Below are positions 15,101-20,887 of a DNA stretch of 20,887 bases, piece by piece; position 1 is the stretch's first letter; every line of letters starts with the position of its first letter. The notes beneath the pieces were generated by a model, which worked only from the letters and a program-made list of their open reading frames with translations, was not told where the DNA came from and did not search any database. The position numbers and the translations under genes are program-made. This DNA comes from an uncultured Collinsella sp. (GTDB taxonomy: Bacteria; Actinomycetota; Coriobacteriia; Coriobacteriales; Coriobacteriaceae), in NCBI GenBank assembly GCA_900540985.1, contig UQIC01000037.1, positions 1 through 20,887 on the forward strand, written 5' to 3'.

Positions 15101-18100
15101 TCGAGAAGGCGGGCGCGGCCGATGAGAAGCAGGTCGGCGATATGTTCAACCTGACGAACGGACGCGAGCAGACCATCACGGCCGGCCAGACGATTCGCGT
15201 GTACGGTCTCGCCGAGGGTGACAAGTATACGGTTCAGGAGCTGACCCGCGCGGGCAAGATGCCGGCCGGCTTCACGCTGACCAAGCGCGAGCAGGGCGGC
15301 AACGCCCTGGGCGGCGAGGGCGACAGCATCTCCGGCACGATCGCGAAACAGAATCCCGACGGCACGTTGGCCGAAGCCAACAAGCTGGTGTTCACAAACA
15401 CCTACAGCGTAAAGTCGCCGGTGACGCTCACCAATGCGTTCTGGGCGCAGAAGGTGCTCCAGGGCCGTGACTGGAAAGATGGCGATAGCTTCAAGATTTA
15501 CCTGCGCGCGGACAAGGGCACGCCGATGCCCGACGGTGCCGAGGATGCGCCCGTGAGTGATATGAAGCAGGTTGTGAAGACCGTCGAGAACGGGGGCAAG
15601 TTCGACTTCGGTAAGATTGAGTACGCCAAGCCCGGCACCTACACCTATCTCATTGCCGAGGCCACGCCGTCTCAAAACGACGCTGACTGGCTGCCCGGAT
15701 TCGGGTATTCGAGCGCTTCCTACCGCGTCACGGTGACGGTGAGGGATAACGGCGACGGCACGCTGTCGCAGCCGGAAGTCAAGATGGAGCAGACCTACAC
15801 CGACGACGGCGTGAGCCATGAGGATAACCCGATCAAGGTCGCTGACAAAATCGCCAAGATCACGAACACGTACCGACCGAAGGGGACCTCGGTAACGCTC
15901 AAGGCGAAGAAGCGCTTCGCAGGTGGTGAGCTCGCAGGGAACGACTTCACGTTCCAGCTGCTCGACAACGACGGCAAAGAGCTCCAGGCTGTCCAAAACG
16001 ACAAGGACGGCAAGGTCGCCTTTGCAGCCATCGACTACGCTACGCCGGGCGATCACGACTACGCCATCAAGGAGGTTGCCGGCAACGACTCGACCATCGT
16101 CTACGACGCGAAGGACGTGAAGGTCCACGTCAAGGTCACCGACGAGAAGGGCGAGCTGAAGGCGACCGCCACCTACGACGGCGAGAAGGCCGTGCCGACC
16201 TTCACCAACTCGAAGCCGACGGCGGACGTCACCGTTGAGGCCACGAAAGTTCTCGCGGGCAAGGACCTGACGGCCGATGCGTTCACCTTCGGCCTGTACG
16301 ACCAGGACGGCAACGAGGTCGCCAAGGGCACCAACGACCGGGGCGGCAAGGTCGAGCTGGCCGTCAAGAACCTGAACCTGGGCGAGTACGACTACACGCT
16401 CAAGGAGGAGAAAGCCGGCCAGACCGTCGACGGCGTGGCCTACGACGCCAAGGAAGTCAAGGTCCACGTCAAGGTAGAGCAGAACCAGGGCGACAACAAC
16501 AAGACGAAGGTGACCGTCACCTATGACGGTGCCGCTACGGCTCCCACCTTCAACAACACCTACGACGCAAAGGGTTCCGTAATCCTGACGGCGACCAAGA
16601 CCATCAAGGTTGCGGACGGCTTCGACCACACGACGAAGCCCGCGGACGGCGAGTTCACCTTCGACCTGAAGGACGCTGCCGGCAACGTGCTCGACACCGC
16701 GAAGAACGATGCAAACGGCAAGGTCAGCTTCACGCGCGAGTTCCAGCTCTCCGACTTGGACGGCGCCGCGAGCAAGGACTTCACCTACACCATCGTGGAG
16801 CAGCCGGGCGCGGAGCCGGGCATGGTCTATGACAGCCATCCCCTCACCTATACGGTGACGGTCACGGACGGCGGGAACGGAGCACTGAATGCGAAGGCGA
16901 TCGTGACGAGCGCATCCGGCTCGGATACCTTCACTAACACCTACCAGCCGGCCGCGACCGGCCTGGCCCTCGGTGCGCAGAAGAGCTATGTGAAGAAGGA
17001 CGACAACACGCCGATCGTCCCCAAGTGCGGCGAGTTCACCTTCGATGTGTACGAGGGCAACCTGACGGCTGAGCAGCTTGCCGGGGCCAAGCCCGTCCGG
17101 ACCGCGACCAACGGCGCGGACGGAAGTGTTAACTTCGACGCCTTCTCCTACGCGAAGCCGGGCACGCACGAGTACACCATCGTGGAGCGGAAGGGTGATC
17201 TGGCCTACGTGACCTACGACGCCGCGGTGCACCATGCCGTGGTGACGGTTGCGGACAATGCCGGCACGCTGCAGGCGAGCGTCGCCTACGACGGCACGAA
17301 TGTCACGAAGCCCAGCTTCACCAACACCTACGAGGCACAGGCGACGGACTCCGGCGCGATCGCCCTCACCAAGAGCGTTGACGTGCACGACGGCAGCTAT
17401 CAGCTAAAGGCGGGAGACTTCGCCTTCGAGCTGGTGGGGTCTGACGGCTCGGTAATCCAGACCCAGAAGAACGATGCGCACGGCAAGGTTGCCTTCGACA
17501 AGCTGACCTTCGACCATGCGGGCACCTTTACCTACACGGTCCGCGAGGTGCAGCCGACGGGGGACGCGCCGGGCGTGCCGGGCGTGACCTACACCGGCAA
17601 GACGTACACCCTGACCTACGTGGTGAAGGACAACAACGACGGCAAGCTGGTGGTAGAGAACTCCACGGTGAAGCCGAGCGAGGGCACCGAGAACGGCGTC
17701 ACCCCCAACACCATGACGTTTGCGAACAGCTACCAGCCGGGTCAGACCTCCTACCAGATCTCTGGCACCAAGGTGCTTGAGAATGCCGACCCGGCCACCA
17801 CGCGGACGCCCGCCGATGGCGAGTTCACATTCGCGCTGATTGACGTGGCCACCGGGCAGGAGATCGACCGGACCACGAACGTGGGTAAAGCGTTTACCTT
17901 CAAGGCCATCTCGTACACCGCAACTGGTTCGCATGCGTACCAGGTGAAGGAGGTTGCGGGCCAAGATGGCACCATCACTTACAGCGATGCGGTGCTGGAC
18001 GTAACGGTGAACGTGACCGATGACGGCAGCGGCCAGCTGACCGCGACGGCGAACAAGACGGCTGCGGATCTGACCTTCACCAACACCTACACGCCGACGG

Positions 18101-18984
18101 CAACGACGGCGACGATTACCGGAACGAAGGCTTTGACCGGCCGCGACCTGGCCGAGGGTGAGTTCTTCTTCGACCTGAAGGACGCCGACGGTAACGTGGT
18201 GCAGACGGTGCAGAACGGCGCCGACGGCACGTTCGGCTTCGCGCCGCTGCAGCTGGACAAGGTGGGGACGTACGTCTACACCGTGTCCGAGCGGGCAGGG
18301 GCGACGGCGAACGGCGTCACCTACGACACGACGGTCTTTACCGCGACGGTGACGGTGACGGAGAATGCGGAGACGCACGCGCTGGAGGCGCAGGTTGCCT
18401 ACAGCAAGGGCGGCAAGGCTGCGGATGCGGTGGCGTTCAGCAACAGTTACGCGCCGGCCGCGACTGAGGTGAAGCTGGGGGCCTCCAAGGTGCTGAGCGG
18501 CGAGGACCTGAAGGAAGGGCAGTTCTCCTTCCAGCTGAAGGATGCCGACGGCAAGGTGCTGCAGACCGCAAAGAACGCGGCGGACGGCACGGTGGGCTTC
18601 GAGGCGATCTCGTACGACAAGCCCGGAACGTACGCCTACAGCATCTCCGAGGTGGACGACGGTCAGAAGAACGTGACGTACGACGCGGCCGAGCACCGGG
18701 TAACGGTGACGGTGACGGACGACGGTGCGGGCCATCTGGTGGCGACGGTAACCTATGACGGCGCCGTGGCGCCGGTGTTCAAGAACACGTACACGCCGCC
18801 GACCACCCCGCCGACGGAGCCGCCCACCAATCCGCCGAGCAAGTCACCGGTGCCGAAGGAGGAGAAGCCGGGTCTGCCGTATACGGGCGATACCAGCTTG
18901 TCGCCGATGGCCCTGGGTGGCATCGCGGGCGGCGCGGTGGTGCTGATCGCCGCAGGCGTTATCCTGCGGCGCCGGAACCGGTAG
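12145..18984 (+). CDS. Giant LPXTG-anchored adhesin/pilin-like protein with nine isopeptide domains
   Basis: The 2279-residue protein is predicted to be exported and covalently linked to peptidoglycan by a sortase. After a 36-residue leader comes a signal peptide (hydrophobic core AIVLALAVALTVGFFL, cleavage near AEA-AF at about 73). A fibro-slime/PA14-like region follows (about 207-388; FEFAGDDDVWVFIDD, GDIGGIHSRA), then two SpaA/CnaB-like domains (about 390-508 and 696-811; YLLKETKAPNGY, YYLKEISAPSGF) separated by a region I do not recognise, a DUF5979-like domain (about 949-1087), and nine FctA/Spy0128-like domains to about 2216. Each repeats a Lys in a T/S-K motif, a mid-domain Glu and an Asn in (T/S/A)F(T/S/N/A)N(T/S)Y, the isopeptide triad. 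A Pro-rich stalk, LPYTG (2244-2248), membrane span and RRRNR tail end the protein. The ATG at 12145 has GGGGAGG; ATG 12253 is an alternative. A G8 tract at codons 17-19 suggests phase variation. No sortase gene is adjacent. Confidence 0.9.
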   Translation: MQELRETTSLLVNNVIGGGPSREHPGRHRPRERWSVMSYGRRRGLCPVSPYAIVLALAVALTVGFFLPTRAEAAFSDHTVTTTSPSGTTINLFDYWVNPDDHLSVSGNGGINASHRFQFNDGQGDAPLNHWTGNTNPQPGIVSNTLSDGYPQLSGTYGGDSLRYLFDSSAQTGKTSHFGVTGLLKVQDGYYVYDSSENYAAYNADKNAFDVYDTWGIDRVGDSSHRGQFFPFDAADKVFKEESGRLVQNGITADNAGNHVNHHFGLSMSTRFVQPNGGLTNDKKDMTFEFAGDDDVWVFIDDVLVGDIGGIHSRASLSINFHTGNIKVNDKSDGTLLSKYQAAKKGTSGFDGNTFKDGTNHTLKFFYLERGATDSNMELKFNLVTVPESDIIKFDQDGGPVEGAQFALYKTDENFTDTTANQNNLLGSGTTNANGQLTLTNDVDNGVINFDDLYKEYHYQHYLLKETKAPNGYRSSLTATDGNMQLEYVPASDKKDAGGVIINRGGMDADSVVWKTGAFAAAKETITAPSTVYKANDNLTKSDKIDDLESGILFAVVLKRDKSANADIKDQNNWYAVSGDPLTGAGYTLAEKSSKAGAIEAAKKDLHAFTLNTSGQYQVEIQNLPGDISKYYYLLSGDARKDAEYTVAIYYTAASSIAEADMDNTVHVFSDDLPDGKENFRRQFATRLLVSNIQNRLFVQKTDTAGKPVEGAKFGLYTADQVTTDANGKVVLKGEQTPYDTLTTGSVGNPVSLEGAGIFPNTSKEHKPLTKRTYYLKEISAPSGFLLNDTLTKVIVDDYGVHADAGTRDDGVSTFVGPGALMKSLGQFGAEGDIDNTLTWIKGVRQTSNGVTDTDGNLSWSNVDPAGAGDTVHLKYGANGRVYQYGPTEEGKPYRLETETGWIRMGITQDKPGVANAKGARADLGDMNLNALFTGATCVRVANKREASLEVTKKVDVPDGLTGNKDAEFTFKFTVPKGKTYKAAVFEKAGAADEKQVGDMFNLTNGREQTITAGQTIRVYGLAEGDKYTVQELTRAGKMPAGFTLTKREQGGNALGGEGDSISGTIAKQNPDGTLAEANKLVFTNTYSVKSPVTLTNAFWAQKVLQGRDWKDGDSFKIYLRADKGTPMPDGAEDAPVSDMKQVVKTVENGGKFDFGKIEYAKPGTYTYLIAEATPSQNDADWLPGFGYSSASYRVTVTVRDNGDGTLSQPEVKMEQTYTDDGVSHEDNPIKVADKIAKITNTYRPKGTSVTLKAKKRFAGGELAGNDFTFQLLDNDGKELQAVQNDKDGKVAFAAIDYATPGDHDYAIKEVAGNDSTIVYDAKDVKVHVKVTDEKGELKATATYDGEKAVPTFTNSKPTADVTVEATKVLAGKDLTADAFTFGLYDQDGNEVAKGTNDRGGKVELAVKNLNLGEYDYTLKEEKAGQTVDGVAYDAKEVKVHVKVEQNQGDNNKTKVTVTYDGAATAPTFNNTYDAKGSVILTATKTIKVADGFDHTTKPADGEFTFDLKDAAGNVLDTAKNDANGKVSFTREFQLSDLDGAASKDFTYTIVEQPGAEPGMVYDSHPLTYTVTVTDGGNGALNAKAIVTSASGSDTFTNTYQPAATGLALGAQKSYVKKDDNTPIVPKCGEFTFDVYEGNLTAEQLAGAKPVRTATNGADGSVNFDAFSYAKPGTHEYTIVERKGDLAYVTYDAAVHHAVVTVADNAGTLQASVAYDGTNVTKPSFTNTYEAQATDSGAIALTKSVDVHDGSYQLKAGDFAFELVGSDGSVIQTQKNDAHGKVAFDKLTFDHAGTFTYTVREVQPTGDAPGVPGVTYTGKTYTLTYVVKDNNDGKLVVENSTVKPSEGTENGVTPNTMTFANSYQPGQTSYQISGTKVLENADPATTRTPADGEFTFALIDVATGQEIDRTTNVGKAFTFKAISYTATGSHAYQVKEVAGQDGTITYSDAVLDVTVNVTDDGSGQLTATANKTAADLTFTNTYTPTATTATITGTKALTGRDLAEGEFFFDLKDADGNVVQTVQNGADGTFGFAPLQLDKVGTYVYTVSERAGATANGVTYDTTVFTATVTVTENAETHALEAQVAYSKGGKAADAVAFSNSYAPAATEVKLGASKVLSGEDLKEGQFSFQLKDADGKVLQTAKNAADGTVGFEAISYDKPGTYAYSISEVDDGQKNVTYDAAEHRVTVTVTDDGAGHLVATVTYDGAVAPVFKNTYTPPTTPPTEPPTNPPSKSPVPKEEKPGLPYTGDTSLSPMALGGIAGGAVVLIAAGVILRRRNR
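12193..12200 (+). repeat. G8 homopolymer near the start of the adhesin gene
   Basis: Eight consecutive G residues encode Gly17-Gly19 (GGG GGG GGT) before the signal peptide. With eight the long frame is open from 12145. One extra G would end translation at TAG 12222-12224 after 26 codons; one G fewer would end it at TGA 12326-12328 after 60 codons. The tract is therefore in an ON state for the 12145 start in this assembly. Confidence 0.85.
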
Positions 18985-19027
18985 CTACGGCGGCCGAGAA
19001 GGGCTTTGATTGAGGGCGGGTGGTCGC

Positions 19028-19051
19028 AGGGCGCGGCCGCTCGCCCTTTTT
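19028..19051 (+). terminator. Intrinsic terminator of the adhesin gene
   Basis: GGGCG (19029-19033) pairs with CGCCC (19042-19046), with GC-rich inner bases CGGCCGCT, followed directly by TTTTT. It lies 44 bp after the adhesin stop. Confidence 0.8.
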
Positions 19052-19065
19052 GGTGAAAGGCTATG

Positions 19066-19290
19066 TTAACCCGCCGTTTGCACGTCCGGCTCCAGATGGA
19101 ACTCGTACTCCGGCTCCATCATCTTCTTCCGGATCTTTTCGTAGCGCCCGTCGTCGAGCTGCTCGCGCATGAGCGACGTCCTGTCCCCGACGCGTGCGGC
19201 CTCGCGCAGCCATCTGAACCACATCAGGCAGCTGTGGAGCCTGCGGGTCGATACGCCCTTGAACCTCTCGAGGAAGTGGCCGAGCGAACC
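19066..19290 (-). pseudogene. C-terminal remnant of an IS1595/ISXO2-type transposase
   Basis: The minus-strand frame encodes about 74 residues beginning LGHFLERFKGVSTRRL, then CLMWFRWLREAARVG and a charged tail DDGRYEKIRKK. The F-x-GVST-x-x-L-x(4)-WF pattern is what I know from the extreme C-terminus of IS1595-type DDE transposases, including the trailing G-x-Y segment. The catalytic domain is missing: upstream in the same frame the translation is Arg-, Gly- and Glu-rich and unlike a transposase. A different frame upstream (GYERDTVQRMLK, about 19300-19340) may belong to it, which would imply a frameshift. The frame reaches its own stop (TAA at 19066-19068). It is inert and points to past insertion-sequence activity next to the adhesin gene. 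Confidence 0.55.
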
Positions 19291-19732
19291 CTGCGCTTCA
19301 GCATCCTCTGGACCGTGTCCCGCTCGTACCCGGTGAGCCTGCCGTGGGTCCTCGGGACCGCCCTCGCGGCGCCCTTCCCGCCCTTTCCGGACATGGCGTC
19401 CTCCGATCTCCCGGGGCCGGCCGATCCGGCCCTCAGGGTATCGGATTCCCAAATTTATCCGTATATGTGCGGATGAATGCGGGAGGCGTTCGGATGAAGT
19501 TGTATTCAAGGAAAGAGACTGACCCTTTGTCGCATTCCGTGCGGGTTATATGCAGGTATGCCTGCGCACGCTATCATGTATGGGTTAGACCGCAACTATG
19601 TACCTCATACGCGAAGGGATGCGCATGTATCTGAAGATCGACATGTTCTAGCTGGGCTTACCCCCGCAGTGGCGCCGCGCGCCCCATCAACTCTGCCGAT
19701 TTTCGCCTTCACGCACATAAAGGAGTCCCGCC
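19291..19732. other. Gene-free stretch between transposase remnant and prfA
   Basis: The left part is GC-rich and may hold more degraded transposon sequence. From 19450 it turns AT-rich, with the inverted repeat ATCCG (19457-19461)/CGGAT (19470-19474) and a second CGGATGAA at 19491. The right half of a short palindromic repeat lies at 19512-19536, and a small palindrome GCAGG-TATG-CCTGC at about 19553-19566. TATCAT near 19573 could be a -10 box for prfA, but no good -35 is visible. I see no gene; rpmE, often found before prfA in actinobacteria, is absent. Confidence 0.5.
19512..19536. repeat. Right half of a short palindromic repeat, starting at ACTGA
   Basis: ACTGA (19518-19522) is followed by CCCTTTGTCGCATT, the right arm of the hairpin family with GC in place of AC, matching the left half at 11960. 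The six bases before it, AAAGAG, match the expected AAAGGG of a left arm at five positions, so this may instead be a truncated full copy. Confidence 0.7.
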
Positions 19733-20800
19733 ATGCGCGACAAGCTCGAAAAGATCATCAAGGCCTACGAGGAGCTCGAGAAGAAGCTCTCCGACCCGGC
19801 CGTCGCCTCCGATATTAAGGAGTTCACGCGTCTCAACAAGGAGTACGCGCACCAGTCTGACCTCATCGCCGCCTCGCGCGAGTACATCGGCGCGCTCGAT
19901 GACATCGAGGCTGCCAAGGAAATGCTGCACGATACCACCGATGCCGATGAGAAGGAGATGCTCCAGATGGACATCTCCGAAAACGAGGCCAAGCTCCCCC
20001 AGCTCGAGGAAGACATCAAGTACATGCTCATCCCGAGCGACCCCAACGACGACAAGAACACCATCGTCGAGATCCGCTCCGCCGCAGGTGGCGACGAGGC
20101 GGCCATCTTTGCCGGCGACCTGTACAAGATGTACCAGCGCTTCTGCGAGTCGCGCGGCTGGAAGACCACCGTGCTCGACTCCAGCCCCAGCGAGGCCGGC
20201 GGCTTTAAGTCCATTGAGTTCAAGGTCGAGGGCGACCGCGTCTACTCCGTCATGAAGTACGAGTCCGGCGTGCACCGCGTCCAGCGCGTCCCCAAGACCG
20301 AGTCCCAGGGCCGCATTCAGACCTCCACGGCTACCGTCGCCGTGCTTCCCGAGGCCGAGGAGATCGACGTCCAGATCAACCAGTCCGACCTGCGCATCGA
20401 CACCTACTGCGCCTCCGGCCCTGGCGGTCAGTGCGTTAACACCACCTACTCCGCCGTGCGCATTACCCACCTGCCCACCAACACCGTGGTGCAGTCGCAG
20501 GAGCAGCGCTCCCAGATCCAGAACCGCGAGGTCTGCATGCAGATGCTGCGTGCCCGTCTGTACGAGATGGAGCTCGAGAAGCAGCAGGCCGAGCTCGGTG
20601 CCGAGCGCCAGAGCCAGATCGGCCATGGCAACCGTTCCGAGAAGATCCGTACCTACAACCAGCCCCAGGACCGCGTGACCGATCACCGCATCGGCTTCAA
20701 CTCCACCTACAACGGCGTCCTTCTGGGCGATCAGCTCGGCACCGTGATCGAGGCACTCGCCGCCGCCGAGCGAGCCGAGAAGCTGGCGCAGGCCGTTTAA
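19733..20800 (+). CDS. prfA: Peptide chain release factor 1
   Basis: The 355-residue cytoplasmic protein ends translation at UAA and UAG codons. It has the coiled-coil N-terminal domain (1-95, EELEKKLSDP, LEEDIKYML), the EIRSAAGGDEAA segment that opens domain 2, the codon-recognition loop VPKTESQGRIQTS (a P-x-T tripeptide, as in RF1, not SPF as in RF2), and the peptidyl-transferase motif GPGGQ with GGQ at 231-233, whose Gln is methylated by PrmC in other bacteria. The C-terminus is conserved (RIGFNSTYNGVLLGDQL). AAGGAG is seven bases before the ATG at 19733. Length is normal. The partner gene prmC, which often follows directly, is not adjacent: a hairpin and a structured repeat come right after the stop. 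Confidence 0.97.
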   Translation: MRDKLEKIIKAYEELEKKLSDPAVASDIKEFTRLNKEYAHQSDLIAASREYIGALDDIEAAKEMLHDTTDADEKEMLQMDISENEAKLPQLEEDIKYMLIPSDPNDDKNTIVEIRSAAGGDEAAIFAGDLYKMYQRFCESRGWKTTVLDSSPSEAGGFKSIEFKVEGDRVYSVMKYESGVHRVQRVPKTESQGRIQTSTATVAVLPEAEEIDVQINQSDLRIDTYCASGPGGQCVNTTYSAVRITHLPTNTVVQSQEQRSQIQNREVCMQMLRARLYEMELEKQQAELGAERQSQIGHGNRSEKIRTYNQPQDRVTDHRIGFNSTYNGVLLGDQLGTVIEALAAAERAEKLAQAV

Positions 20801-20828
20801 GTTACGGCGTTTTACCAAACGCCGTAAC
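20801..20828 (+). terminator. Stop-proximal hairpin of prfA (first hairpin of repeat copy 3)
   Basis: GTTACGGCGTTT (20801-20812), loop TACC, and AAACGCCGTAAC (20817-20828) give a perfect 12-bp stem that begins right after the stop codon. No U-tract follows; the large repeat begins 4 bp later. Probably a transcript end, alone or together with the repeat. Confidence 0.75.
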
Positions 20829-20831
20829 TGC

Positions 20832-20887
20832 TCGACGCTGCGCGCCGCCCAGAGCGACAATTTGTCATTCAAAAGGCAAGGCATGAC
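20832..20887. repeat. Large structured intergenic repeat, copy 3 (cut by window end)
   Basis: From TCGACGCT to the window end this copy is nearly identical to 7318-7373, differing only at two places (GCC-G-CCC for GCC-A-CCC and GGCA-A-GGCAT for GGCA-T-GGCAT). It stops at the GAC that begins the apical GACC-AGAA-GGTC, so the right arm is outside the window. Confidence 0.85.

Noticed and set aside
14482..17388. A 968-codon open frame on the minus strand inside the adhesin gene
   Set aside because: Its translation is Val-, Arg- and Gly-rich without domain features. It mirrors the biased codons of the tandem repeats on the plus strand, whose protein is clearly real.

Overview
The window looks like a chromosomal segment of a high-GC anaerobic actinobacterium of the Coriobacteriia, most likely Collinsella or a close relative. 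This is inferred from the base composition, the density of short intergenic palindromes, the large isopeptide-domain LPXTG surface protein and the general protein style; no marker gene proves the genus.

Layout. Positions 1-562 hold no convincing gene: they start inside a large structured repeat (1-117) and carry a MITE-like element with 27-bp inverted ends (225-382). Next come a pyridoxamine/pyridoxal kinase and an overlapping small Cys-rich TIGR04076-like protein (563-1724). An AAA-type ATPase with a DUF4143-like C-terminus (1894-3255) follows, preceded by three motif copies spaced exactly 33 bp apart. On the minus strand an MFS transporter and a low-molecular-weight protein tyrosine phosphatase form a pair (5149-3413), separated from the ATPase gene by a long perfect-looking hairpin. 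Then, on the plus strand, come an unknown single-pass membrane protein (5409-6278), an aldose-1-epimerase-like protein (6392-7285), a complete polar-amino-acid ABC transporter operon (lipoprotein, permease, ATPase; 7566-10458), and an M20-family peptidase (10531-11958).

The accessory core is 11978-19517. It holds one 2279-residue cell-wall-anchored adhesin/pilin-like protein (12145-18984) with a fibro-slime-like domain, two SpaA/CnaB-like domains, one DUF5979-like domain, nine tandem FctA/Spy0128-like isopeptide domains and an LPYTG sorting signal. A G8 homopolymer lies at codons 17-19, so the gene is probably phase variable. The gene is followed by the C-terminal remnant of an IS1595-type transposase. 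The segment is flanked by two halves of one short palindromic repeat, each carrying ACTGA, as if it had been inserted into that repeat. After it comes prfA (19733-20800).

Two repeat families run through the intergenic spaces. One is a short hairpin of about 32 bp (three intact copies and the two halves). The other is a large structured element with three copies at 1, 7318 and 20832; its two complete or near-complete hairpins show compensatory base changes between copies, and it directly follows the stop-proximal hairpins of the epimerase gene and prfA. This element is the best candidate for an undescribed structured RNA/terminator family here, and the poly-G switch is the best candidate for an undescribed regulatory behaviour.
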